From Eubacterium sp. (lineage in GTDB: Bacteria > Bacillota > Clostridia > Lachnospirales > Lachnospiraceae): 64,000 nucleotides of DNA. A program made the translations under genes and the position numbers. The DNA lies in the NCBI GenBank assembly GCA_017475235.1, contig JAFVGA010000020.1, forward strand, positions 1 through 64,000. Direction: 5' to 3'. The number at the start of each line of letters is the position of its first letter. The stretch's first letter is position 1. The notes beneath the pieces were generated by a model, which searched no databases, was not told the origin of the DNA, and was given only the letters and a program-made list of their open reading frames with translations. This document shows, one piece after another, positions 8,991 through 17,517 of the stretch.

Positions 8991-10109
8991 TCACTTCATT
9001 TTTTTAATGCCTTTTATTTCGCTTTTTACTTTTTTACTATTAGTAAAAACCGATTTAAACAATCTATGTATCCACAAGAAAGGAAGCAACCATCCATGTT
9101 TTTTTAAGGATGGATAAATATATTCCATTCTCTCTCTTTCCATAAACATTCTTCTGAAGAAATAACCTTTCTTCGTCTTTATGCCCTGTTCCTTTTTATA
9201 TTTCTCGAACTCAAATTTTTGGTACTCCTCCATTGTTCCATAAGAACCACTGCCCATAATAAATGTTAGAGCCTTTGAGAGTTCATCATTCATCTCGCCA
9301 TCTTCAAACAAAAATTCTGCCAAACCAGTAGCCATTCTCTCAAACTCGACATAGTTCATCTTTGGTAATATGTCTTCGACGAAGTCCCAGTCAATTTTAT
9401 CCTTAAGAACAGTTTTCGCATAGTATTGATCCACTATACCTTTAATTCCAGATCCACCCATCGAGTAGTGCTTCTCGAAATGCAATAAATGGAATAGGTA
9501 AAAGTCTGTCCAAGTCATCGACTTTATGAGAGGGTTGTCTGGATTACTCTCTAATCTATCCCAAATGTCATCGGTGAACCAATGGTTCTCCTCAGTAGGT
9601 GGAAGAAGTCTTCTGTGATTTTCCACAACAAGGTATGGATCCTTCTTGTACACATCATGACTAGCTTCTAGTCCCACGTCGTCTTCTCGATACGACATCT
9701 CCTTCATGATAGAGCGCATCTCGTCAATCTTTCCTGGCTCAATCAAGAAATCCAAATCTCCCATCTCTCTAAGAATGGTCTGTGGATATAAGTCTTTAAA
9801 AAAGTAGCCCTTTAGCGGAAGAATTCCAATACCTTTTTTAGAAGTTTCCTCCATAATAAGTTTGGCCTCTTCTCTTTGAAGAACATCAATAATGTCATTT
9901 CTTTCATGCGCGTCTTGCCAAAGTTTGCGTTCCTCGCCCATAGGCTTGTCTTTTAATTTTTGTATAGAAAAAAATGCCAATTCCTGCACCTGATGGAACT
10001 CGGCAAGATCAAATAAATCTTGCCAGCTAATGTCCTCCGGTTTTTCCATTGGCATTTCATTTCTTACTGTAGCCCTTATTAAGTTTAATAAATAATTACT
10101 AACAGTCAT
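8991..10109 (-). CDS. PF14907-type nucleotidyltransferase-like protein
   Basis: The 372-residue protein has the hallmark of the uncharacterised nucleotidyltransferase family NTP_transf_5: a lysine in LPLKGYFFKDLYP (K100) followed by REMGDLDFLI, with Asp118 and Asp120 as the expected metal-binding pair. The substrate is unknown. The C-terminal half is helical and rich in aromatic and charged residues. It lies between an acidic membrane protein gene (11 bp) and pepD (7 bp). A second member of the family lies at 45670-46881 with the same KG...DxD motif, but the neighbours there are different, so context does not identify the substrate. Confidence 0.75.
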   Translation of the reverse strand: MTVSNYLLNLIRATVRNEMPMEKPEDISWQDLFDLAEFHQVQELAFFSIQKLKDKPMGEERKLWQDAHERNDIIDVLQREEAKLIMEETSKKGIGILPLKGYFFKDLYPQTILREMGDLDFLIEPGKIDEMRSIMKEMSYREDDVGLEASHDVYKKDPYLVVENHRRLLPPTEENHWFTDDIWDRLESNPDNPLIKSMTWTDFYLFHLLHFEKHYSMGGSGIKGIVDQYYAKTVLKDKIDWDFVEDILPKMNYVEFERMATGLAEFLFEDGEMNDELSKALTFIMGSGSYGTMEEYQKFEFEKYKKEQGIKTKKGYFFRRMFMERERMEYIYPSLKKHGWLLPFLWIHRLFKSVFTNSKKVKSEIKGIKKMK

Positions 10110-10120
10110 ATCATTCTCAA

Positions 10121-10678
10121 TTAATTTGTTGGTGGCTCTGGTGTTTCAGGTTGAGTTGGTGCCGGTGTTGGTTTTTGAGTTGGCTTCTGTGTAGGCTTCT
10201 TCGTTGGCTTAGGTTTCTTAGTCTTTGGCTCAGCCTTAGTAGTCTTCTCCTCGTAAGTTGGTTTCTGTGTAACCGGTTTTTCTTTGGTCTCAGACTTCTT
10301 AGTTTCCGTCTCGTCTGTGGCAGTCTCTGTGACAGCTGTAGTCTCGTCTGTAGCTGTACCAGAGAATGTATTCGAAAGAACCACTGCTGTAATAACAATT
10401 GCCATCACAACAACACATGCTATCACGATAGCAATAATATTTGTCTTCTTATTCTTTTCAGACTCTTTTCTGGCTTCTGCTCTAGCTCTTCTAGTTGCAT
10501 CTTCGTAGCCAGCTTCATAGTCGTCTTCGTCCAACTCGATACGCTCATCGTCCATAGAATCATCTTCTATCTCGATTTCGTCGTCCATCTCTTCAGGAAA
10601 ATCGAAATCCTCAATCTGGTCGTCTTCTTCGAAGACTATTTCCTGGGTTGGTTCAAATTTTTCATCGTCGTAACTCAT
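10121..10678 (-). CDS. Acidic single-pass membrane protein with Thr/Pro-rich tail
   Basis: No family was recognised. The 185 residues split into a very acidic N-terminal part (1-60, mostly Asp/Glu), a basic Arg/Lys patch, and one membrane helix at about 80-102. The external tail is dominated by Thr, Lys and Pro (KPTQKPTQKPT style), as in wall-spanning linkers. The topology (acidic part in, Thr/Pro tail out) follows from the positive patch before the helix. It starts 3 bp after carD and precedes the nucleotidyltransferase gene, so it is co-transcribed. No catalytic motif is visible. The open frame on the other strand here is a low-complexity shadow. Confidence 0.7.
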   Translation of the reverse strand: MSYDDEKFEPTQEIVFEEDDQIEDFDFPEEMDDEIEIEDDSMDDERIELDEDDYEAGYEDATRRARAEARKESEKNKKTNIIAIVIACVVVMAIVITAVVLSNTFSGTATDETTAVTETATDETETKKSETKEKPVTQKPTYEEKTTKAEPKTKKPKPTKKPTQKPTQKPTPAPTQPETPEPPTN

Positions 10679-10681
10679 AAA

Positions 10682-11176
10682 TTACTTAATCCTCTCAATA
10701 ATATATTCTTCGATCTTATCAAGATCGATTTCTAACGCAATTGAAAACTCGTGATTTAAGAAGTCTTTAGCCTCTTTCAAGTATCTGTCATCGACAAAGG
10801 TGTTTCGCTTACCCTGTTTTTCGCGCTCTTTACTACGCACTTGCAAAGTCTTGATTATCTCAGCAAGTTTCATACAATCGCACGAAGCAATAGCCTCTTT
10901 GTATACGGCCTCGCGCTGCCTGTCATTTGCAATAAACACAGGTTCAACTTTCTTCATGTCACGCAAGACTTTTCTAGCCTGGTTCTTAGTCAAGATTGCT
11001 CTTAGAACAATTCTGTCATTATCAACTGGGAAGAAAATCTTGCTCTCAGGAGTTTTCACGGGTACCAAAACGTAATACTTCTGGTCTTTGTCTTCGGACA
11101 TGTCCGTGGTCGTGATATTTTCTACCACACAAACGCCACTTCTTCCGTGAACAACATATTCTCCTTTTTTAAACAA
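10682..11176 (-). CDS. CarD/CdnL-family RNA polymerase-binding regulator
   Basis: CarD proteins bind the RNA polymerase beta subunit and stabilise open complexes. The 164 residues begin with the Tudor-like interaction domain (FKKGEYVVHGRSGVCVVENI, then YYVLVPV and IFFPVDN). A helical DNA-contacting C-terminal domain follows. The start codon is TTG at 11176, because an in-frame stop directly precedes it; AGAAGG lies 9 nt upstream. It heads the run carD, membrane protein, nucleotidyltransferase, pepD. The N-terminal signature is clear; which promoters it acts on cannot be read from the sequence. Confidence 0.88.
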   Translation of the reverse strand: MFKKGEYVVHGRSGVCVVENITTTDMSEDKDQKYYVLVPVKTPESKIFFPVDNDRIVLRAILTKNQARKVLRDMKKVEPVFIANDRQREAVYKEAIASCDCMKLAEIIKTLQVRSKEREKQGKRNTFVDDRYLKEAKDFLNHEFSIALEIDLDKIEEYIIERIK

Positions 11177-11251
11177 CTAAAACACCTTCTTTTTAAATAC
11201 TGCTCTCCTTATACCACCATTTTTATTAAATAACTTTTCAGTTATATGTTT

Positions 11252-11467
11252 TTATCTAATACGATCTTTCGCGATAAAGAAAATCATCACTATTGCAATC
11301 GCCAAAGGAATCTCCATAATCAAAAACTTCGTTCCCTCGCTAGAGTTTGCACCCAAGCCTTCAATTGCCACAAATATCATACACACAACACAGAATATGA
11401 TTAGCAAAGTAGCAACTGTTATGATTATTCTATTCCTTCTTTTTCTTTTCTTTCTCTTACTAGCCAT
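11252..11467 (-). CDS. Small two-helix membrane protein
   Basis: The 71-residue protein begins with a run of Lys/Arg (RKKRKRRNR) followed by two hydrophobic helices near 13-35 and 47-66. No family was recognised. Its ATG overlaps the stop of the DegV gene by one base, so it is probably made by coupling with it. Base use is like its neighbours. Confidence 0.6.
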   Translation of the reverse strand: MASKRKKRKRRNRIIITVATLLIIFCVVCMIFVAIEGLGANSSEGTKFLIMEIPLAIAIVMIFFIAKDRIR

Positions 11468-12315
11468 TATTTCTCGATAAATAAAACTCCCAAAGTGTTA
11501 GGTCCACAGTGACATCCGATAGTAGTTCCCGCCTCAGTCTCTATGACTTCGTCAAAGTAATCTAAACTCTTCACGTAGTCAATCACCGACTCTACTATTC
11601 CGTCATCGCAAGGTGTGTGAGTGACAAACACTCTATCCTTCTTTGCATTTCGCATCTGTGGTTCCAATTCTTTTGCGTACTGCAAAATCACTTTTTTATA
11701 TGGGCCACGATATTTCTTATCAACACCCATCACTCCGTCTTTAACCGCAATCTTTGGCTTGATGTTTAGCATTCCGCCAACCAATGCAGCAACTGCTGAA
11801 CATCTTCCGCCACGAGCAAGGTAAGTCAAAGTATCAATTACAAAGCTCGCTCTAGATTTTGGTATATATTCATTAATTTGATTTACAATCTCTTGTGCAG
11901 TCTTGCCCTCTTCGACCATAACTGCTGCTTCTATAATCAAAAGTCCAATGCCTGTAGATAGATTTCTTGAATCGATTACAAACACGTGATCTTCGTATTC
12001 CAATTCCTCTGCAGCCATTTTCATAACCTGCAAAGTAGATGACATTTCACCAGAAATGGTAAAAACAATAACATCATCGCCAGATTCCTTATATGGCTCG
12101 ATTGCTTTTACTGCGTCGTCAATAGAACATGCTGCTGTCTTTGGCGTGGTCTTGTTTTCATCGGACCACTTGAACGCATCTTTGATTCCAATCTCTTCAC
12201 CATCTTTATATTCTTCTTCACCCAAGTGAATATAAAGAGGGATGACATCTATATTATATTTTTCTAATAATTCTTTTGACAGATCACTAGTGCTGTCAGT
12301 TATTATCTTGACCAA
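11467..12315 (-). CDS. DegV family fatty-acid-binding protein
   Basis: DegV (FakB-like) proteins bind one fatty acid, and many serve the FakA fatty acid kinase. The 282 residues have the family opening VKIITDSTSDLSKELLEKYNI, the SGEMSSTLQ region, a conserved central DTLTYLARGGR and the C-terminal IGCHCGPNTLG. The start is TTG (12315) with AAGGAG upstream. It follows metA by 37 bp. Two more DegV genes lie at 40497 and 41416. No fakA gene is in view, so the kinase partner is not shown. Confidence 0.9.
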   Translation of the reverse strand: MVKIITDSTSDLSKELLEKYNIDVIPLYIHLGEEEYKDGEEIGIKDAFKWSDENKTTPKTAACSIDDAVKAIEPYKESGDDVIVFTISGEMSSTLQVMKMAAEELEYEDHVFVIDSRNLSTGIGLLIIEAAVMVEEGKTAQEIVNQINEYIPKSRASFVIDTLTYLARGGRCSAVAALVGGMLNIKPKIAVKDGVMGVDKKYRGPYKKVILQYAKELEPQMRNAKKDRVFVTHTPCDDGIVESVIDYVKSLDYFDEVIETEAGTTIGCHCGPNTLGVLFIEK

Positions 12316-12352
12316 TATTATCTCCTTAGAACATTAAACTTTTATTAGAGTT

Positions 12353-13279
12353 TTAATCCTCATCTTGAACTTCAGTCACGTCATAAGGTGTTGTCTGGTA
12401 TACGTAGTAGTTAATCCAGTTTGTGTAGAACAACTGTCCTGCTGCTCTCCAAGTAACCACTGGGTCTTTTGTTGGATCGTCATCCGGGAAGTAGTTCTTT
12501 GGAATCTCTGGATCGATGCCTTTGGCGAGGTCGCGCTCGTACTCCTTCTTTAGAGTATCGCTGTCGTATTCCAAGTGGCAGAACACGTAAAACTGTCTGC
12601 TATCAACCGTCTTAACGATAGTCACGCCCGGTTCGTCACCTTCAGCCATCAACTCTAGTTTAGGCTGCGCCAAAACATCCTCTTTCTTAATTCCAATCTC
12701 CCTAGATTGAGGTGCTAGGAAAATATCATCAAAACCTCTGAACAACGGTGATTTCTTATTTAGAAGCGTGTGCTCAAAGATTCCTGATATCTTTTTATCG
12801 TAAAACTCTTTTTTAATTCCGTAGTGATAATATAATCCAGCAAACGCAGCCCAACATAGATAAAGCGTTGAGTGCACATGCTTCTTCGACCACTCCATAA
12901 TCTCGGCCAACTCATCCCAATATTCCACTTCCTCGTAATCAACAAAAGCAAGTGGCGCACCAGTAATGATGAGACCGTCAAAGTAATCATCTTTAATATT
13001 TTCATATGTTGTATACATTTCATCAAGATAACTTGAATCCGTGTGTGTAGCCTTATATGTGGCAGTCTGTAAGAACTCTACTTCTATCTGAAGTGGAGTG
13101 TTTGATAGTTTTCTTAGGATTTGTGTCTCAGTTGTCTGCTTATCAGGCATCAAATTAAGAACCAGAACCTTCAAAGGTCTGATATCCTGAGTTATGGCCC
13201 TCTTTTCAGTCATAACGAATATGTTTTCGTTTTCCAGAACTTGCGTTGCGGCCAAGTCCTGCTTGATTTTAATCGGCAT
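12353..13279 (-). CDS. metA: Homoserine O-acyltransferase MetA
   Basis: This enzyme acylates homoserine for methionine synthesis. The 308 residues align by eye without gaps to the MetA numbering: nucleophile Cys142 (LYLCWAAFAGLYYHYGI), His235 and Glu237 (FCHLEYD). Residue 111, reported to choose the acyl donor (Glu for acetyl-CoA, Gly for succinyl-CoA), is Ala here (TGAPLAFVDY), so the donor cannot be assigned safely. An AGGAG ribosome site is present. No SAM riboswitch or T-box fits in the 54 bp upstream. degV follows on the same strand. Confidence 0.94.
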   Translation of the reverse strand: MPIKIKQDLAATQVLENENIFVMTEKRAITQDIRPLKVLVLNLMPDKQTTETQILRKLSNTPLQIEVEFLQTATYKATHTDSSYLDEMYTTYENIKDDYFDGLIITGAPLAFVDYEEVEYWDELAEIMEWSKKHVHSTLYLCWAAFAGLYYHYGIKKEFYDKKISGIFEHTLLNKKSPLFRGFDDIFLAPQSREIGIKKEDVLAQPKLELMAEGDEPGVTIVKTVDSRQFYVFCHLEYDSDTLKKEYERDLAKGIDPEIPKNYFPDDDPTKDPVVTWRAAGQLFYTNWINYYVYQTTPYDVTEVQDED

Positions 13280-13333
13280 TTTCGTCTCCTATATTTTTCC
13301 GCACATTCCTCTTTGATTTTAACACAAAAAAGG

Positions 13334-13807
13334 CTATTTTAATAGGTCTATAAGCTGTTCAGCCATATAGTTTACGCTTGCCTCTCGAATTTCAACACGC
13401 GTCCACGCTTCGTTCAAATGCAATGTTTCGCAGTGGCGATCTCCGTCTATGAATATTCCAATACAGACAGTTCCAACTGGTTTTTCTGGTGTTCCACCAG
13501 TCGGGCCTGCTACTCCTGAGAAGCTGACACCAACATTTGCGTTTGTTTCCTTTGCTATGCCCTCCGCCATAGCCATTGCCACTTCTTCGCTCACAGCTCC
13601 GTACTTTTCAATTAACTCAGGGTTAACGTGAGCATATTTAGTCTTTGCTTCGTTTGAATATGTGACAACTGAAGCGTTCAATACCTTTGACGCATCCGGC
13701 ACATCAACAATTTTGGACGCAAATAAACCGCCTGTGCAACTTTCGGCGCTGGCGATTGTCATTTTGTTTTCGATTAATAACTGTACAAGCTCTTCAAAAT
13801 TTTCCAT
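13334..13807 (-). CDS. pncC: CinA C-terminal-type nicotinamide-nucleotide amidase
   Basis: PncC deamidates NMN to nicotinate mononucleotide in the pyridine nucleotide cycle. The 157 residues are the stand-alone form, without the N-terminal CinA domain. They show AESCTGGLFASKI (22-34), VVTYSNEAK, and GVSFSGVAGPTGGTPEKPVGTV. The start codon lies 6 nt after a TATAAT box with no Shine-Dalgarno, so the mRNA is probably leaderless. It is divergent from the EamA gene with only 21 bp between start codons. It adds a second NAD gene to the window besides nadBC. Confidence 0.9.
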   Translation of the reverse strand: MENFEELVQLLIENKMTIASAESCTGGLFASKIVDVPDASKVLNASVVTYSNEAKTKYAHVNPELIEKYGAVSEEVAMAMAEGIAKETNANVGVSFSGVAGPTGGTPEKPVGTVCIGIFIDGDRHCETLHLNEAWTRVEIREASVNYMAEQLIDLLK

Positions 13808-13842
13808 AGATATATTATACTTTATTCCATGGGAAATTTGAA
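13793..13842. promoter_or_regulatory. Overlapping divergent promoters for pncC and the EamA transporter
   Basis: Plus strand: TTCAAA (13793-13798), 17 bp, TATACT (13816-13821), ATG at 13829. Minus strand: TTCAAA (13842-13837), 17 bp, TATAAT (13819-13814), ATG at 13807. The two -10 boxes overlap, and each -35 lies inside the opposite coding region. Neither gene has a Shine-Dalgarno. Confidence 0.7.
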
Positions 13843-14776
13843 GAAGACTAAAATTAGGAATTCAGGGCTGCTGCTTATTACCGCATTTATTTGGGGTATT
13901 GCTTTTGTTGCGCAACTTTCTGGCGGCAATGCGGTTGGTCCTTTTACGTTTAACGCGATTAGATCATTGCTTGGTTGTGTCGCGCTTATTCCTGTGCTTT
14001 TAGTTTTAGATAAAATGGGAGTAACGAGAGGCACTCCGAAGAACAGTCAAGAAAAGAAGACATTGATTGTTGGCGGAATTCTTTGCGGACTAGCGCTTTG
14101 TCTTGCAAGTAACGTTCAACAGGTTGGTCTTCTACTTGGACAGTCCGCTGGTAAAGCAGGATTTTTAACAACGCTATATATCTTGCTAGTGCCAATTCTT
14201 GGAATATTCTTGAAAAGAAAATGTAGATGGAATGTTTGGGTAGGTGTTGTGATAGCAATTGTTGGAATGTATCTACTTTGCTTTAAGGGAAATCTATCAT
14301 CATTCAAACTTGGAGATGGACTTTTACTATTAACATCACTTCTATTCTCATTCCACATTTTGATAATCGATTATTACACTCCTAAAGTTGATGGGGTTAG
14401 GATGTCAATTATCCAACTACTAGTGTGTGGAACAGTTACGCTAATACCAATGTACTTCTACGATATAAATGTACACTTTGGAAGTTTCGCTAAGTGGGCC
14501 GAACCACTTACAAGATTTGAATCATGGATTCCTATTCTATATGCAGGAATCTTATCATCAGGCGTTGCATACACATTGCAGATTATAGGTCAAAACAAAA
14601 TCAATCCTACTGTTGCATCACTCATTATGAGTTTAGAGTCGGTGTTCAGTGTGATTGCCGGTTGGGTAATCTTGGGCGACAAACTATCGCCTCGTGAACT
14701 ACTCGGATGTGGATTGATATTCACCGCCGTATGCATAGCACAGTTAAGATTAAACATCAAAAAAAGAACCAGCTAA
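13829..14776 (+). CDS. EamA-family (drug/metabolite superfamily) transporter
   Basis: The 315-residue protein has about ten hydrophobic helices in two EamA repeats. The first opens with LLLITAFIWGIAFVAQ, and the second ends with the family-typical PTVASLIMSLESVFSVIAGWVILGDKL. The substrate is not deducible. The ATG is 7 nt after a TATACT box and lacks a Shine-Dalgarno, so leaderless translation is likely. The stop codon lies in the centre of the terminator palindrome that follows. It is one of the few plus-strand genes here. Confidence 0.88.
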   Translation: MGNLKKTKIRNSGLLLITAFIWGIAFVAQLSGGNAVGPFTFNAIRSLLGCVALIPVLLVLDKMGVTRGTPKNSQEKKTLIVGGILCGLALCLASNVQQVGLLLGQSAGKAGFLTTLYILLVPILGIFLKRKCRWNVWVGVVIAIVGMYLLCFKGNLSSFKLGDGLLLLTSLLFSFHILIIDYYTPKVDGVRMSIIQLLVCGTVTLIPMYFYDINVHFGSFAKWAEPLTRFESWIPILYAGILSSGVAYTLQIIGQNKINPTVASLIMSLESVFSVIAGWVILGDKLSPRELLGCGLIFTAVCIAQLRLNIKKRTS

Positions 14777-14790
14777 GCTGGTTCTTTTTT
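14761..14790. terminator. Bidirectional terminator containing the EamA stop codon
   Basis: AGAACCAGCT and AGCTGGTTCT form a perfect stem around a central A, with A-runs before and T-runs after, so it works on both strands. TAA (14774-14776) of the plus-strand gene is in its centre. On the minus strand it ends the amino-acid ABC operon. Confidence 0.88.
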
Positions 14791-14796
14791 TATATG

Positions 14797-15573
14797 TCAT
14801 TCTTTATTAACTGATTTCAAGAAACTTTGTGTTCTTGGGTTCTTCGGATGATTAAATATCTCCTCTGGAGTTCCCTCCTCAGCTATAATGCCATCTGCCA
14901 TAAACAAAACTCTGTCTGCCACTTCTCTGGCAAATCCCATCTCGTGAGTAACACAAAGCATTGTCATACCTTCCTTAGCAAGAGACTTCATAACTTCTAG
15001 AACGTCTCCTACCAACTCAGGATCAAGAGCCGATGTAGGCTCATCGAATAGCATAATCTCTGGTTCCATAGCAAGTGCTCTAGCTATAGCCACACGTTGC
15101 TGCTGTCCACCAGAAAGACGACTAGGATACTCATTAGCCTTATCTGAAAGTCCAACTTTTTCCAATAACTCAAGAGCTTTCTTCTCAGCTACATCCTTCT
15201 TTTCATTTTTCACTGTAATAGGAGCAATCATAAGATTTTCCAAAACAGTCTTATGTGGGAAGAGATTAAAACTCTGGAAGCACATACCCATCTCAAGTAA
15301 AAGTTGTTTATACTTGTCTTTGTGAATGCGCTCTACTGTTCTTCCATGCTCTCTGTGTAGGAAGACTTCACCATTAATAAAAATCTTTCCACTAGTAATA
15401 GTTTCAAGTTGGTTTAGAGAACGAAGATATGTAGATTTACCAGCACCTGATGGTCCGATAATACAAATCACTTCTCCTTTTTTAACTTGAAGATTAATAT
15501 CTTTTAAAACCTCTAAAGAACCAAATTTCTTTCTAACGTGTTCTGTCTCTAAAATAAATTCTGAATTACCCAT
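14797..15573 (-). CDS. Polar amino acid ABC transporter ATP-binding protein
   Basis: This is the ATPase of a GlnQ/HisP-type importer. The 258 residues have Walker [10 protein letters not shown], the Q-loop region, ABC signature LSGGQQQR, Walker [15 protein letters not shown] and the switch His in CVTHEMGFA. The ATG at 15573 is preferred over a GTG two codons upstream because AGGAGG sits 7 nt before it. It is the third gene of the binding protein, permease, ATPase operon and lies just before a bidirectional terminator. Which amino acid is moved cannot be read. Confidence 0.95.
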   Translation of the reverse strand: MGNSEFILETEHVRKKFGSLEVLKDINLQVKKGEVICIIGPSGAGKSTYLRSLNQLETITSGKIFINGEVFLHREHGRTVERIHKDKYKQLLLEMGMCFQSFNLFPHKTVLENLMIAPITVKNEKKDVAEKKALELLEKVGLSDKANEYPSRLSGGQQQRVAIARALAMEPEIMLFDEPTSALDPELVGDVLEVMKSLAKEGMTMLCVTHEMGFAREVADRVLFMADGIIAEEGTPEEIFNHPKNPRTQSFLKSVNKE

Positions 15574-15584
15574 CTTCACACCTC

Positions 15585-16625
15585 CTATTCATAAACCGAG
15601 AATTTCAACTCGATCTTGTTAAATATATATGTGAAGAATGCTGTGATTATTAAGTAAATAACCAACGCTGGAATAAATACCAGATATGATCCTTCAGATG
15701 TCATAATGGTCTTTGAAATAGTAGTAATATCCATTAAGGAAATCGCGAATACCAAAGACGCATCTTTTAGTACCATAATAAACTCATTACAGATTGGTGG
15801 AACCATTCTTCGAATAGACTGTGGAATGATAATCTTTCTCATAGTCTGTCCGTAACTCATTCCCAGAGCCTTGGCTGCCTCTGCTTGTCCTTTGTCGATA
15901 GACTGGATAGCCGCACGAACAATCTCAGCACAATATGCACCGGAGTTTAGGGCGAATGCGATTAACGCAGCTACAAAAGCACCTTTGTAAACTCCTTCTA
16001 CATCTCCAGGGAATAAATCTTTCCACGCGAAGCCAAAAATACCAGGAATTGTAAAGTAAACTACAAACAACTGGATAAGTAATGGTGTACCTCGGAAGAA
16101 GAAAATATAACCACTACATGCATTTCTCAGTATTGGATTCTTTGCAATCTTTCCTAAGGCAAGCAATGTACCTAAAATAACACCGATAATAATTGATAGT
16201 ACTGTAAGTACAATTGTCAATTTAGCGCCGTGCATTAGGTTTTCACCCACACCTAACATTCTGTAAGTATAGTTCACCATTTGGCCTGTAACTTCCCAGG
16301 CTCCTTCATCTGCTTTATGTATACTGTTTGCAAATCCCACATATTTCTCTTCAACACCATCTGCACCTGAAGTAGAGAAAGATAGGTAATTGATACATAT
16401 TAACTTGTTATATGTAACAGTCACTTTCTTAATCTGAAGATTTTTATCCTCTTGGATATACTTCTTCATCTCAGGAGATGCTTTGGCCATCATCTGAGCT
16501 TTACTTGGAACTATGCAAGACAATACAATAATCACAGCGATAGCAACTGCTGCTATCGCTGTGACAATTTTAGTCTTTTTCTGCCATTGTTTTACATTAA
16601 TTAGTCGTTTAAAAAAATTTTTCAT
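15585..16625 (-). CDS. Polar amino acid ABC transporter permease with extra N-terminal domain
   Basis: The C-terminal 215 residues are an ordinary HisM/GlnP permease, with the EAA-like loop [25 protein letters not shown]. At 346 residues it is longer than the family's usual 215-230. The extra part is one membrane helix (about 20-40) and an extracytoplasmic stretch of about 90 residues before the first core helix. That stretch resembles no domain I know. It starts 2 bp after the binding-protein gene and ends 11 bp before the ATPase start. Confidence 0.9.
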   Translation of the reverse strand: MKNFFKRLINVKQWQKKTKIVTAIAAVAIAVIIVLSCIVPSKAQMMAKASPEMKKYIQEDKNLQIKKVTVTYNKLICINYLSFSTSGADGVEEKYVGFANSIHKADEGAWEVTGQMVNYTYRMLGVGENLMHGAKLTIVLTVLSIIIGVILGTLLALGKIAKNPILRNACSGYIFFFRGTPLLIQLFVVYFTIPGIFGFAWKDLFPGDVEGVYKGAFVAALIAFALNSGAYCAEIVRAAIQSIDKGQAEAAKALGMSYGQTMRKIIIPQSIRRMVPPICNEFIMVLKDASLVFAISLMDITTISKTIMTSEGSYLVFIPALVIYLIITAFFTYIFNKIELKFSVYE

Positions 16626-16627
16626 TC

Positions 16628-17413
16628 TTATTTAACACCTGGGAACCAACGAGCATATAATTTCTGAATGAATCCGTCAGCTTCCATTTCCTTTAATGCT
16701 TTGTTAATCTTCTCCTGAAGTTTAGTATTGTCTTTACCCATAGAAATACCAATCTTTTCAGGTTGAGCTGTATCGTTCCAAGCAACCTTTAGACCCTTGT
16801 CTGCTTTAATCTGGTTAACTGCTACGATACTATCTACTAATACTGCATCCACTTCGCCGTTGTTCAACTGTTTGAAACAGTTTTCAACTTTCTCATTAGG
16901 GATGTATTTACATTTCTTAAGTGTTTTTGTTCCAATCAAGTCATCCATGATTTCTTTAGATGTTGTTCCATCTTGAAGACCTATTGTAAGTCCATCTAAA
17001 TCATTGAATGATTTAATCTTAGCTTTACTATCTTTCTTAACAACTACTGACTGGTAGTTATCCATATATGGATCTGAGAAAAGCATAGTTTTCTTTCTCT
17101 CTTTAGTAATTGTAATACATGAACATACTACATCATAGTTCTTGTCGATACCATTAAAGATACCGTCAAAAGCTGTGTTTACAAAATTGACTTTCAAACC
17201 AGTTCTCTTACCAATTTCTCTCATCAATTCAATGTCATATCCTTCGTATGTTTTTCCATCTGATGCTTCCATTTCCATTGGTGGATATCCAACCTCTACA
17301 CCAACGCTCAATTCGCCATCTTTAAGCAACATACCTTTCTTTTCTGATCCACATGCTGTGAAAAGTGTTACTGCCATAACTAATGTTAGGGCTAATGCTA
17401 ATAGTTTTTTCAT
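16628..17413 (-). CDS. Amino acid ABC transporter substrate-binding lipoprotein
   Basis: The 261-residue SBP_bac_3 protein has a lipobox (LFTAC, lipidated Cys21). It then has the family order GVEVGYPPMEM, YEGYDIELMREIGKRTGLK, FDGIFNGI, and the hinge portion ending in DGFIQKLYARWFPG. It is the first gene of the importer operon. An AGGAGG ribosome site is present. The leader between its promoter and the ribosome site is almost filled by an intrinsic-terminator hairpin, so expression is probably attenuated. The ligand is a polar amino acid by family; the exact one is unknown. Confidence 0.93.
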   Translation of the reverse strand: MKKLLALALTLVMAVTLFTACGSEKKGMLLKDGELSVGVEVGYPPMEMEASDGKTYEGYDIELMREIGKRTGLKVNFVNTAFDGIFNGIDKNYDVVCSCITITKERKKTMLFSDPYMDNYQSVVVKKDSKAKIKSFNDLDGLTIGLQDGTTSKEIMDDLIGTKTLKKCKYIPNEKVENCFKQLNNGEVDAVLVDSIVAVNQIKADKGLKVAWNDTAQPEKIGISMGKDNTKLQEKINKALKEMEADGFIQKLYARWFPGVK

Positions 17414-17433
17414 TATAATATTCCTCCTCTAAC

Positions 17434-17472
17434 GAAAAAAATGAGCCGTGAATAAAACGTTCCACCGCTCAT
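17434..17472 (-). terminator. Attenuator-like terminator in the leader of the amino-acid ABC operon
   Basis: The minus-strand stem ATGAGC-(G.G)-GTG pairs with CAC-(G)-GCTCAT, has a 12-nt loop, and is followed by seven T. It lies between the likely promoter and the ribosome site of the binding-protein gene, so unregulated transcription would stop before the gene. There is no room for a T-box or a large aptamer. Confidence 0.65.
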
Positions 17473-17486
17473 CACATAGTATAAAT

Positions 17487-17515
17487 AATATACATCAAAA
17501 TGCATAATAATTCAA
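17487..17515 (-). promoter_or_regulatory. Promoter for the amino-acid ABC operon
   Basis: TTGAAT (17515-17510), 17 bp, TATATT (17492-17487) on the minus strand. A second possible -10, TATACT, lies at 17483-17478. Confidence 0.6.
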
Positions 17516-17517
17516 TG

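Noticed and set aside
10151-10735. Plus-strand open frame of 194 codons opposite the acidic membrane protein
   Set aside because: Cys/Leu/Ser-rich low-complexity mirror of Asp/Glu/Lys/Thr codons; no ribosome site or family.
13280-13333. SAM riboswitch or T-box before metA
   Set aside because: Only 54 bp separate the genes and no aptamer elements are seen.
17434-17472. T-box riboswitch upstream of the amino-acid ABC operon (GGTGGAACG resembles the T-box bulge)
   Set aside because: The leader is under about 70 nt and lacks stem I and a specifier loop; it is only a terminator hairpin.
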